Shown here: one piece after another, positions 35,384 to 45,400 of the stretch
Position numbering within the stretch: the first letter of the stretch is position 1
Layout of the letters: every line of letters starts with the position of its first letter
Assembly: GCA_047608975.1 (NCBI GenBank)
Contig: JBLFYM010000001.1
Coordinates: 89,013-153,012, forward strand
Direction of reading: 5' to 3'
DNA: 64,000 nucleotides
Origin: GCA-2715965 sp047608975
GTDB lineage: Bacteria > Verrucomicrobiota > Verrucomicrobiia > Limisphaerales > JAYPXF01
Translations under genes and position numbers: made by a program
The notes under the pieces: generated by a model
Database searches by the model: none
What the model saw: the letters and a program-made list of their open reading frames with translations, nothing else
What the model was told of the DNA's origin: nothing

Positions 35384-36592
35384 ATGAATATTCACGAATA
35401 TCAGGCCAAAGAGCTATTCAGCCAGTACGGCGTTGCAGTTCCGAATGGCGAGTCCTGCGATACGGCCGAGAAGGCCCGCGCGATCGCGGATCGGCTGATG
35501 GCCGACGGATCGGAAATGCTGGTCGTCAAGTCACAGATTCACGCTGGCGGTCGCGGCAAGGGAACGTTTAAGAGCGGCTTTCAGGGCGGCGTCAAGCTGA
35601 CCAAATCCGCCGAAGAACTTGAAGAGTTCGCCCGCAGCATGCTGGGTGAAGTGTTGGTGACCAAACAAACTGGTGAAGAAGGCCGGCTGGTCTCCACGCT
35701 GTTGGTTGCGGACGCCCCGGAGATCAAGAACGAACTGTATTTTGCGGTACTTCTGGATCGCGCCACTTCCAGACCCCTGATCATGGCCAGCACCGAAGGC
35801 GGTGTAGACATCGAGGAGGTCGCTGAATCCACGCCCGAAAAGATCGTTAAGGAATGGATCGATCCGGCGCGCGGACTTTATCCATATCAGGCCCGCAAAG
35901 TCGCGGTGGCACTGGGACTCGGCGGCAAGCTGCTCAATTCGGCCAGCAAGCTCATCATGGCCACCTACAAGACCTGGTGGGAATGCGATGCTTCCATGGT
36001 TGAGATTAATCCGCTTTGCATCATCGAGGATGCCGATGGCACCCAGTCGATCATGGCCGTGGATGCGAAAGTCTCTTTCGACGACAACGCGCTTTATCGA
36101 CACAAGGATATCCAAGCCATGCGCGATCTGGCTGAAGAGGCTGATCTGGAGATCGAGGCCAGCAAGTATGACCTGAACTACATCAAGCTGGATGGCAACA
36201 TTGCCTGCCTGGTGAATGGCGCGGGGCTCGCAATGGCCACGATGGACATCATCAAACATTTCGGCGGTGAACCGGCCAATTTTCTTGATGTGGGCGGTGG
36301 TGCCAGCAAGGAACAGGTGAGCGCGGCATTCAAGATCATCCTGAGCGACCCGAATGTGAACGGCATCATGGTGAATATTTTCGGAGGCATCATGGATTGC
36401 AACGTTATCGCCAGCGGCATCGTTGCCGCGGTAAAGGAAACGGGACTCACGTTGCCCCTGGTCGTCCGACTTGAAGGCAACAACGTGGCGGCTGGCAAAC
36501 AAACCCTGGCAGATTCAGGTCTGACCATCGTTACCGGTGATTCAATGGCTGACGCCGCTCAGAAAATCGTCGCAGAAGTCGCGGCAGCATAA
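35384..36592 (+). CDS. sucC: Succinyl-CoA synthetase beta subunit
   Basis: SucC carries the ATP-grasp nucleotide site and the CoA-proximal half of succinyl-CoA synthetase. MNIHEYQAKELFSQYGVAVP is the family N-terminus. KSQIHAGGRGKG is the grasp loop, and VEINPLCI and NIFGGIMDC are conserved. The length of 402 residues is close to standard (about 390). SucD starts nine bases after its stop, as expected for the alpha-beta pair. Confidence 0.97.
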   Translation: MNIHEYQAKELFSQYGVAVPNGESCDTAEKARAIADRLMADGSEMLVVKSQIHAGGRGKGTFKSGFQGGVKLTKSAEELEEFARSMLGEVLVTKQTGEEGRLVSTLLVADAPEIKNELYFAVLLDRATSRPLIMASTEGGVDIEEVAESTPEKIVKEWIDPARGLYPYQARKVAVALGLGGKLLNSASKLIMATYKTWWECDASMVEINPLCIIEDADGTQSIMAVDAKVSFDDNALYRHKDIQAMRDLAEEADLEIEASKYDLNYIKLDGNIACLVNGAGLAMATMDIIKHFGGEPANFLDVGGGASKEQVSAAFKIILSDPNVNGIMVNIFGGIMDCNVIASGIVAAVKETGLTLPLVVRLEGNNVAAGKQTLADSGLTIVTGDSMADAAQKIVAEVAAA

Positions 36593-36601
36593 GGACAAGA
36601 C

Positions 36602-37501
36602 ATGGCAATTCTAGTTACTCCCGAAACGAAAATTTTAGTGCAGGGCATCACCGGTGGATTCGGTGGACGCCATGCAAAACTCAGTCTGGACTACGGCAGT
36701 CAGGTCGTCGCCGGCGTCACGCCCGGCAAGGGCGGTCAGACCTTTGATCATGGCGATATCAGCGTGCCGATCTTTGACACCGTGGCTGAAGCTGCCGCAG
36801 AAACCGGTGCCACGACCAGTGCCGTGTTCGTTCCGCCTCCGTTCGCGGCCGACGCGATCTTGGAAGGTGCGGACGCCGGATTGGAACTCGTGGTGGCGAT
36901 CACTGAAGGAATTCCAGTTCGCGACATGGTCCGGGTAAAACGCGCCCTGGAAGGCATGAGCACCCGATTGATTGGCCCAAACTGTCCGGGTGTTGTGACA
37001 CCTGGCACGGGCGAAAATTCTCAGGGTGGCTGCCGTATCGGCATCGCGCCCGGTTACATTCACAAGGCCGGCAACATTGGAGTGTTGTCGCGTAGCGGAA
37101 CGCTTACGTATGAGGCGGTTTGGCAGCTCACCTGTCGCGATGTAGGGCAGTCGACCTGTGTCGGAATTGGCGGCGATCCGGTGAACGGAACGTCGCATCT
37201 GGATGTGATCAAGATGTTCATGGAGGATGACGATACCACGGGCATCATCATGATCGGTGAAATTGGCGGTGACGCCGAAGAGGAGGCGGCTGCGTGGATC
37301 AAAGAACACGGGACCAAACCGGTTGCCGGTTTTATCGCGGGCACTACTGCGCCTCCCGGACGACGAATGGGGCACGCCGGGGCAATCGTATCTGGCGGCA
37401 AAGGAACGGCGGAAGCGAAGATCGAAGCGTTCAAGGAAGCCGGAATCGCAGTTGCTGCAACTCCGAGTGAGATGGCTGATACGTTGCTTGAGATGATGTA
37501 G
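36602..37501 (+). CDS. sucD: Succinyl-CoA synthetase alpha subunit
   Basis: SucD binds CoA and carries the phosphohistidine intermediate. The CoA-binding start (VQGITGGFGGRHAKLSLDYG), GPNCPGVVTPG, VGIGGDPVNGTSHLD, and the phosphorylated His in RRMGHAGAIVSGG are all present. The length of 299 residues is normal. It completes a gltA-sucC-sucD TCA operon and ends convergently with the hybrid kinase gene. Confidence 0.97.
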   Translation: MAILVTPETKILVQGITGGFGGRHAKLSLDYGSQVVAGVTPGKGGQTFDHGDISVPIFDTVAEAAAETGATTSAVFVPPPFAADAILEGADAGLELVVAITEGIPVRDMVRVKRALEGMSTRLIGPNCPGVVTPGTGENSQGGCRIGIAPGYIHKAGNIGVLSRSGTLTYEAVWQLTCRDVGQSTCVGIGGDPVNGTSHLDVIKMFMEDDDTTGIIMIGEIGGDAEEEAAAWIKEHGTKPVAGFIAGTTAPPGRRMGHAGAIVSGGKGTAEAKIEAFKEAGIAVAATPSEMADTLLEMM

Positions 37502-37563
37502 GGTGGAGGATCCGTCTTATCAGACGAATCGGACCCCTTAGCCTGAGCCTGCCAATTGGGCGC

Positions 37564-39870
37564 TCAGCTCTCTCGGCTGAGCACTTTGTGCACGATGAGC
37601 AGCAGGCGTTCCGTTGAAAATGGTTTTGCCAGAAACTCGACATTCGCGTCGGGGGCGGCCTCGTTGACGGTCGCCTTTTCGGCTTCGAGGAGTCCGCTGA
37701 TGGCGATGAATCTTACGCTCGTTTCCATTTTCCGTAGCGATCGGATCAGTGCCGCGCCATCCATGACGGGCATCATGATGTCGGTTATCACCACGGAAAT
37801 TTCGGCGCGATGCCGCATAAACTCGGTGAGGCCTTCCGTGCCGTCGTTGGCGGTCAAAACGTTGTAGCCGTACTTCTCCAAAGTCGCCTGCGTGATCTCG
37901 CGGAAGGCGGCTTCGTCGTCGACCAGAAGAATAGTCTCACCGTTGCCGCGCGGCAGGGTGGGGCGGCTTGATTTCGCCGGGCTGGTGATGGGCGCGGTGG
38001 TGACCGCCGGGATGAAAATCTTGAAGCGGCTCCCGCGTCCTTGCTCACTTTCGACGACCGCGAATCCTTCGTGGTTTGCGAGGATGGTTTGCACGGTGGT
38101 GAGTCCCAGTCCGGATCCTTGGCCGTGTTCCTTGGTGGTGTAGAACGGGTCGAAGATTCGCTTCTGCACGTCTGCCGGCATACCCATGCCCGTATCGGCC
38201 ACGGTAATCTGAACGTGCAGGCCGGGGTGACCGCCGTTGCGAAGCAGGGGATCGTTTTCCTTGAGCAGAATGTTTTCTGCGGAGACATGGATGCGTCCGC
38301 CCTCCGGCATCGCATCCCGGGCATTCACACAGAGGTTCATCAGCACCTGGTGGAGTTGCGTGGGATCACCGATCACCGGCCAGAGATCATCGGCCACAGT
38401 GGTTTGAATCTGGATGGATCGGTTGAGCTTTTGCTTGAGAATTGTGGAGATCTCACCGATGAGATGGGAGGCCGAGGTCTCAATGCGGTCCCCTTCATCA
38501 CCGCGGGCGAAGGGGAGCACCTGCTTGATCAGGTTCGCGCCGCGTTGGGTGGTGGATTCCATCGTATCCAACCAGCGCAACCCTTCGCTGTCATCCACGC
38601 GCAGGCGCAAAAGCTGCGAGGCGAGAATGATGGGCGCCAACATGTTGTTCAGCTCGTGCGCAATGCCGCTGGACAACGCGCCCAGGCTTTCCAAGCGCTG
38701 GGAGCGGAGAAAGTGAGATTCACTGATCTTCTTGTCCGTGACGTCGGTGTTGATGATCAGTTGGGACTTCGGTTTGCCGTCCTGATCCTTGACCAAAGTC
38801 CAGCGGCTCTGGATGAGAATTTCTTTGCCATCGCGCGTGCGGTGGCGATGTTCGCCCTTCCACTCGCCCTTGTGCCGGACCACCTCACGGGCTTCCGTCA
38901 CCTGGTCGGGAATTTCGGTTCCGTGCAAAAGTTCGTGTAGGTTCTTTCCCAGTGTCTCTTCGGAACTCCAGCCGTAGAGATGCTCGGCACCCTTGTTCCA
39001 GTAGACTACGCCATCATTCATGTCACAGACCGTGATGGCGTCCTGCGCCTTGTCGAGGAGGGCCGCCTGGGCGCGGATCTGTTCCTCGGCATGGCTGCGA
39101 TCGGTGATGTCGCGCGAGACCAGGATGACGCTGGTGACCGCGCCGCGCTCATTGCAGACGACATTGATCTGTGATTCCAGGCTGCGTAGCGATTGGTCGG
39201 CGAGTTGGAGCCGGAATTCAATCGTTCGGCCCGTGCCGGTGCGGATGGTTTCCTTGAGGGCTTGGGCGAACGAATCGCGATCCTGTTCATGCACGAGCTC
39301 CGCAAAACATACTCCGGGAGTGGCGGCAGGTTCATTCAGCAGAGTTCTCAGTGAGGGGCTGCAATATTGCCAGTCACCATTGTTGTCCAACTGCACGATG
39401 AGGTCGGACACATTGTCGGTGATTTGCCGGAGACGTTCTTCGCTGAGGCGGAGCTGATCCTCGGCTGCTTCTCGGCGAGCGCGTTCCTCGACCTCCCTCA
39501 CCGCCCGACGCACAGAAGGAACGAGGCGTTCGATTCGCTGCTTGAGGACGTAGTCGGTTGCGCCCTGTTTGAGGCTTTCCACCGCCCGTTCCTCACCCAT
39601 CACGCCGGACAGCAGGATGAAGGGGATCTGCGGGCAGGTGTCCTGCGCGATTTTCAGAGCGGAAAGGCCGTCGAACGAGGGTAGGGAATAGTCAGACAGA
39701 ATAAGATCGAAGTTGCCGGCTTCAACGGCTTCCACGAACTGATCGCGGCGGTCCACCATGATGAACTCGGAGGCGAGCTTTTCTTCCTTGAGCAGGCCTT
39801 TGACCAATTCGCGGTCAGCGGGGCTGTCTTCCAGGTAAATGACTCTCAAAGGACGGTTGGCTGTGGTCAT
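37564..39870 (-). CDS. Hybrid sensor kinase (REC-PAS-PAS-HisKA-HATPase-REC)
   Basis: This soluble 768-residue kinase has a receiver at both ends. The first has Asp60 (LILSDYSLPSFDG) and the last Asp697 (VVITDIMMPVMDG). Between them are two PAS domains (about 145-255 and 265-380), the H-box with His405 (LSSGIAHELNNML) and a HATPase domain (NLCVNARDAM, DTGMGM, GSGLGLTTVQ). The domain order suggests that input phosphorylation of the first receiver controls a kinase that signals to its own tail or a separate regulator. The CheY-like gene 72 bases upstream is a likely partner. Confidence 0.92.
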   Translation of the reverse strand: MTTANRPLRVIYLEDSPADRELVKGLLKEEKLASEFIMVDRRDQFVEAVEAGNFDLILSDYSLPSFDGLSALKIAQDTCPQIPFILLSGVMGEERAVESLKQGATDYVLKQRIERLVPSVRRAVREVEERARREAAEDQLRLSEERLRQITDNVSDLIVQLDNNGDWQYCSPSLRTLLNEPAATPGVCFAELVHEQDRDSFAQALKETIRTGTGRTIEFRLQLADQSLRSLESQINVVCNERGAVTSVILVSRDITDRSHAEEQIRAQAALLDKAQDAITVCDMNDGVVYWNKGAEHLYGWSSEETLGKNLHELLHGTEIPDQVTEAREVVRHKGEWKGEHRHRTRDGKEILIQSRWTLVKDQDGKPKSQLIINTDVTDKKISESHFLRSQRLESLGALSSGIAHELNNMLAPIILASQLLRLRVDDSEGLRWLDTMESTTQRGANLIKQVLPFARGDEGDRIETSASHLIGEISTILKQKLNRSIQIQTTVADDLWPVIGDPTQLHQVLMNLCVNARDAMPEGGRIHVSAENILLKENDPLLRNGGHPGLHVQITVADTGMGMPADVQKRIFDPFYTTKEHGQGSGLGLTTVQTILANHEGFAVVESEQGRGSRFKIFIPAVTTAPITSPAKSSRPTLPRGNGETILLVDDEAAFREITQATLEKYGYNVLTANDGTEGLTEFMRHRAEISVVITDIMMPVMDGAALIRSLRKMETSVRFIAISGLLEAEKATVNEAAPDANVEFLAKPFSTERLLLIVHKVLSRES

Positions 39871-39942
39871 TTGTTAACGTCGGGAATGCGATATTGCTGG
39901 GCGTGACACAGAGTGGAACTTTGGCCTGACCGGGGCTTACGC

Positions 39943-40392
39943 TCAGGGCTGTGCTGCGTTTAGATGAGGCGGCTGGTTGGTTCGCCCCCAGAAAGAAGCG
40001 ATCTGTTGCACGGTTTTGATGAATTCGTCGAAATCGACCGGCTTTACCATGTAAGCATTGACGCCGTTGCTGTAACTCCGGAGGACGTCTGCTTCTTCCC
40101 GGGAGGAGGTGAGCTTGACGACCGGTGGCTTCGCCAAGCTTGGGTCGGCTCGCATTGCCTCCAAAACTTCCAAGCCGCTGACTTTGGGTATCTTGATGTC
40201 GAGCAGCGTGACTGCGGGCAAACTTTCGGGCCGATCCGAATAGCTCCCCGGCATCCTTAAATACTCCAAGGCTTCCTCGCCTTCGCGAACAACCGCAACT
40301 TCATCGGCGAGATTTTTGTCCGCCAAAGCGCACAAAGCCAACTCAACATCGTTGGGGTTGGCTTCGGCGAGAAGTATGCGTTGGGGGCTCAT
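39943..40392 (-). CDS. Single-domain response regulator (Rcp1-like)
   Basis: The 149-residue CheY-type receiver has Asp65 in VTLLDIKIPKVSGLEVL, a Thr-Ser switch (VKLTSS) and the Lys in AYMVKPVDF. The acidic pair near the N-terminus is EAN rather than the usual EDD/DDN, which may alter metal binding. The long beta3-alpha3 region resembles Rcp1-type regulators of phytochrome-like hybrid kinases. It lies 72 bases upstream of the hybrid kinase on the same strand. Confidence 0.88.
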   Translation of the reverse strand: MSPQRILLAEANPNDVELALCALADKNLADEVAVVREGEEALEYLRMPGSYSDRPESLPAVTLLDIKIPKVSGLEVLEAMRADPSLAKPPVVKLTSSREEADVLRSYSNGVNAYMVKPVDFDEFIKTVQQIASFWGRTNQPPHLNAAQP

Positions 40393-40554
40393 TCAGTGTG
40401 GTGATTTTGACGCGCGAACTGCGACGGGCAAAGCTATTTTTGATTTGGGATGGCAATGCTTCGGCCTGATTGGGCGGATTCGAGCAGCCAAGGGGCGCGA
40501 ATAGGCAAGTGTGAGTTCTTGTTGGAACCCGAACTATGCCTAAACTCTCAAACA

Positions 40555-42075
40555 ATGATCCGATTCTGCCGTATCCTTCTCGTGCTGGGTTTGTCGTCCA
40601 TGCTCCCTGTCCGTGCTGCCGATCAGCGTCCCAATTTCATCGTGGTACTCTGCGATGATCTGGGTTACGGCGATTTGCACTGCTATGGCAACGATGAGTT
40701 GCATACGCCCAACCTGGATCGGTTTGCGCAAGAGGGCTTGCGACTCACGAGTTGTTATTCCTCGCATCCGAACTGCTCGCCTTCCCGCACTGGCCTGATG
40801 ACTGGCAGGACTCCGTTTCGGGTTGGGATACACAATTGGATTCCGATGCTTTCGCCCATGCATGTCCCGCCGAACGAAATCACGATTGCGACGTTGCTGC
40901 GCGATTCGGGATACGACACGGCGTTGAGCGGAAAATGGCATCTGAATGGCCGATTCAATCTCACCGGTCAGCCGCAACCTGGTGATCATGGTTTCAATCA
41001 CTGGTTTGCCACCCAGAACAACTGTCTGCCCAACCATCGCAATCCGTATAATTTTGTTCGCAACGGTATTCCGCTCGGACCGCTCAAGGGATACGCGGCC
41101 CATCTGGTCACTGATGAAGCGGTGTTCTGGTTGCGAGAGGTCAGGGATCAGCAGAAGCCGTTCTTCCTGTTTGTGTCCTATCATGAACCGCACGAACCCA
41201 TCGCCACCGATCCCAAGTATGAGAAACTCTATCCTTCCGAAGATCCGAGCTATGCGCCGCATCACGGGAATATCACGCAGATGGACGATGGGTTTGGTCG
41301 TCTGCTGAAGGCCGTTGATGACCTGGGCTTACGCAAGAACACGCTGGTCTTTTTCACCAGCGACAATGGGCCTGCCAAGACCGGCTTTCATCCGAATGGC
41401 TCGAGCGGGCCGTTGCGTGACAAGAAAGGCTTTATCGCCGATGGCGGGATTCGGGTGCCCGGGATCCTTCGCTGGCCCGGTCGGACCAAACCAGGAACTG
41501 TGTCCGATACTCCAATCATTGGGACGGACGTGTTGCCGACCTTCTGCGAAATCGCCGGTGTTGATTTGCCGAAAGACAGACCCTTGGATGGGGCGAGTTT
41601 TCTGCCCTTGTTTGCAGGGGAACCCATCCGCAGGAGCACGCCGATGTACTGGCACTTCTACGCGGCTGGAGGTGCTCAAAATGTCGCGATACGAATGGGT
41701 GACTGGAAGCTGAGCGCGGAAATGGATGCGGGCCCGCCCCAGCAACGCGCCGGAATCGTGGCCGCAGACCAACAGACGATCAAGACTGCGGGACTCGGGA
41801 AGATGGAACTCTACAACCTGAAGAACGACATTGCGGAAACGACGGATATGAGTTCGTCCGAGCCCACCCGCTTCGCCCGCATGGCCAAACTGTTACGAAC
41901 AAAATATCGGGAAGTGCAGGTGGAAAGTCCGACGTGGCCCGACTGGGAGTTTGCCCGCTACGAATCGGATCGAATCGAATGGCCGAGCTATCGGGGTGCG
42001 CGTCGCGTGCCCGAGCGGAAGGCGAAGATTCCCGCAAAGTATTTCGACAATCCGGAGATTGAGACGGTGGAGTAG
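40555..42075 (+). CDS. Exported sulfatase
   Basis: The 506-residue enzyme has a signal peptide (MIRFCRILLVLGLSSMLPVRA), then RPNFIVVLCDDLGYGDLHCYG with the metal Asp pair. The formylglycine site is Cys74 in NCSPSRTGLMTGR; SGKWHLNG and FTSDNGPAKT are the other active-site motifs. It acts on sulfated polysaccharides or glycolipids in the periplasm or outside. The start is set at the signal peptide; there is no strong ribosome site. It stands alone, 365 bases before the cytochrome operon. Confidence 0.93.
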   Translation: MIRFCRILLVLGLSSMLPVRAADQRPNFIVVLCDDLGYGDLHCYGNDELHTPNLDRFAQEGLRLTSCYSSHPNCSPSRTGLMTGRTPFRVGIHNWIPMLSPMHVPPNEITIATLLRDSGYDTALSGKWHLNGRFNLTGQPQPGDHGFNHWFATQNNCLPNHRNPYNFVRNGIPLGPLKGYAAHLVTDEAVFWLREVRDQQKPFFLFVSYHEPHEPIATDPKYEKLYPSEDPSYAPHHGNITQMDDGFGRLLKAVDDLGLRKNTLVFFTSDNGPAKTGFHPNGSSGPLRDKKGFIADGGIRVPGILRWPGRTKPGTVSDTPIIGTDVLPTFCEIAGVDLPKDRPLDGASFLPLFAGEPIRRSTPMYWHFYAAGGAQNVAIRMGDWKLSAEMDAGPPQQRAGIVAADQQTIKTAGLGKMELYNLKNDIAETTDMSSSEPTRFARMAKLLRTKYREVQVESPTWPDWEFARYESDRIEWPSYRGARRVPERKAKIPAKYFDNPEIETVE

Positions 42076-42440
42076 ATCACGAAGCTGGAGCAACTCACGT
42101 TGTCCAGTGCGTGAATCAGCGGGCAGTGGTTCTCGACCGGCGTCGTGTCTGTCGCCAACCCGACGAATACTCCGGCGAGCAGAATTACACCGATGATAAG
42201 GACTTCAAAACGAGGGTAATCCCGGATTTTGCCACACCATTCATTCCTCGGCTGACAGCATTTTTTTGCCGATACGATCTGATAGAAAAAATCGAAAAAT
42301 CTTGCTGGAAATCGAATAAATGCCGGGTGCCATCGCGTCCGTAACCTACGCTTGCGGCATAGGATATTACATGTTTACTGTAGATGTTTACATTGCTGCC
42401 AGATGCCAATTTGAAAAGTATTGTGACCAGTCCTGTGCAT
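42076..42440. other. 365-base gap before the cytochrome operon
   Basis: No coding frame looks real. The right half is AT-rich, with several A/T tracts (about 42258-42320). A loose promoter match (TTGCGG, 18 bases, TACTGT) lies near 42354-42383. A short string, GACAGCATTTTT, at 42254 recurs at 49047 upstream of the third gene of the operon. Confidence 0.45.
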
Positions 42441-45400
42441 ATGAGATTTGCTTCGAAAATCGCCCTGTTGTCTTCAATGGCACTTGCCCTGACGGGTGCC
42501 GTCGCTGAAACAAAATCATCCCCCAAACCGGAGGACGCGAAGGTCAGCTATTACACTCAGGTGCGTCCCATCTTCCAACTCCATTGCGTGGGCTGTCATC
42601 AGCCGGCCAAGGCGAAGGGCGGATACGTGATGACGGATTTCAAGCGGCTGATGGGGAAGAGCGACAGTGGAAAGCTCGCGGTCGTGCCCAAGGATGCGAA
42701 GAAGAGCCTGCTCCTCGAGATGATCACGCCGAAGGACGGCGAAGCGGAGATGCCCTCGGGCAAACCGCCACTTTCTCCCGGCGACATCGAGCTGATTTCG
42801 AACTGGGTGAAACAGGGCGCTGCTGACGATTCTCCGGAATCCGCGAAGCAGGTGTTTGACATGGACCACCCGCCGACCTATTCGCAGGCCCCCTACATCA
42901 TCTCCTTGGACTATTCTCCCGACGGAAATCTGATTGCTGTTGCGGGCTATCACGAAGTGCTGATTCACAACTCGCACCAGACGGACGGACGCTCCGTGAT
43001 AAAACGTCTCGTTGGTTTGTCGGAGCGCATTGAGTCGGTGAAGTTTTCACCCGATGGGAAACTCTTGGCGGTTACGGGCGGATTGCCAGCGCGGCAGGGC
43101 GAACTTCAGATTTGGGAAGTGGGGTCCTGGAAGCTGAAGAACTCCATCACCACTACCTACGACACTGTCTACGGCGCGAGTTGGTCGCCGGATGGAAAAC
43201 ATGTCGCCCTCGGTTGCGCGGACAACACCGTGCGCGCCTTCGATATCAAGAGTGGCAAACAGGTGTTCTACAGTGCGGCCCACAGCGATTGGGCGCGGGA
43301 TACGGTTTGGTCGCCGAAAGGGGACAAACTTGTATCCGTTGGTCGCGACATGTCGGCGAAGGTTTACGATTTTAAGACCGAGCGTTTCATCGACAACCTG
43401 ACGTCGATCACTCCCAAGGCTTTGAAAGGTGGATTGATTGCGGTCGCCGCCCATCCAAAATTGGAGGAGGTCTTGGTCGGGGGCTCAGATGGCACGCCGC
43501 AGATCTTCCGTCTCGAGCGGATCGCCAAGCGGGTTATCGGTGATAACTCGAATCTGATTCGGCGTTATCCCACGATGAAAGGAAGGATCTTCGCCGTCGC
43601 GTATTCCCCCGATGGCAAACGCATCGTCGCGGGCAGCAGTCTGAACGGGGAAGGGCAGATTCATGTTTTCAATTCGGATGTGGACCGGACGGTCAGCAAG
43701 GAACTGACGAATGTCTTTGGAATTCGCCCCGCCTCCTTCAAGCCGGCGCAGAAAAAGCTGGTTGAAGAATATCAGACGCAGGGAGCCAAGCTTTTGGCCA
43801 GCATGGATTATCCGGTAGCTGTCTACGCGTTGACCTACAGCCCGGACGGTTCAACGATCGCCGCCTCTGGTGCCGATGGGGTGTTGCGCTTTCTGGATTC
43901 GAAGACGCTTTCCCTAAAACGCGCGTTTGTTCCTGTTCCCGTCCCGGAGAAGCAACTGCAACGGGTCGTCGGAATCTCAGTCAGCCCGGCGGACATCAAG
44001 GTTTCCAAACGTTATGACTACGGACAGGCCTTGGTTACCGGTTGGATGGCTTCGGGAGAGACCATCGATCTGACCCGGAAAGCATCTTACAAACTGTCAT
44101 CGGAAATCGGCTCAGTATCGACGCGCGGGATGGTGAGACCGACGAAGAACGGCAAGGCGACAGTTGCAGTGTCCTATGGCGGGTTTGCAGCAAGTCTTTC
44201 GGTCGCGGCCACTGGAATGGACAAAGCCTTCGAGCCCGACTACATCAGAGACGTGATGCCCGTGATCTCAAAGCTCGGCTGCAACAATGGGACCTGTCAC
44301 GGCGCGAAGGACGGCAAGAACGGCTTTAAGCTTTCACTCCGCGGCTACGATCCCATCTATGATGTGCGCGCATTCTCTGACGATCTCGCCGGACGTCGCA
44401 TCAACTTCGCCCGCCCGGACAATTCGCTGATGTTGCTCAAGGCGACTTCCGCCGTTCCGCATCAGGGAGGCGCCCGCACGACGCCGGGCAGTGATTACTA
44501 CAACGTGGTTCGAGATTGGATTTCCAATGGCTGCGAGCTGGATCTCAAATCTTCCAAAGTAAAAGGCATTGAAGTGTTTCCGAAGAATCCTGTTGTCCAG
44601 GATATCGGTGGATCGCAACAGGTTCGGGTGGTCGCCACCTATGAAAACGGTGAGACGCGGGACGTCACGGCCGAAGCATTCATTGAGCCCAGCGATATTG
44701 ATATCGTAAAGACCGACGATCAGGGCTTGGCCACCACGCTGCGTCGCGGTGAAGCCGCGCTGCTCGCGCGCTTTGAAGGTGCGTATGCCGCGACGACTCT
44801 GACAGTGATGGGGGATCGCACGGGTTTTGTCTGGAAGCAACCGGAGACCTGGTCACGTATCGACGAACTCGTGGCGGACAAATGGCAGCGCATGAAGATT
44901 CTCCCTTCGGGACTTTGCACTGATGCTGAATATCTTCGGCGGGTGCATCTTGATCTGACCGGTCTGCCTCCTACTTCCGCGGCGGTGAAGAAATTTCTCG
45001 CCGATAAGCGGGATTCCAAAGTGAAACGCCTGGAAGTCTCTGGAAAGCTCATTGGTAACGATGATTTTGTTGATCATTGGGCCAACAAATGGGCGGACCT
45101 CCTGCAGGTGAATCGTAAGTTCCTGGGCGCCGAAGGCGCCAAGCTCTTTCGCGAGTGGATTCACGCCGAGGTGAAGAAGAATACTCCTTATGACAAGTTT
45201 GTTCGCAGCGTTCTGACTGCGAAGGGATCGAATAAGGAGAATCCCGCCGCTTCCTATTTCAAGATTCTACGCAATCCCGCGGAACTGATGGAGAACACCA
45301 CCCATCTGTTCCTCGCCACGCGATTCAGCTGTAACAAATGCCACGATCATCCCTTTGAGCGGTGGACCCAGAATCAGTATTACGAGACCGCTGCCTATTT

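Noticed and set aside
42111..42344. Small plus-strand frame in the gap before the PSD1 operon
   Set aside because: It has no ribosome site, its composition is not protein-like, and no family is recognised.
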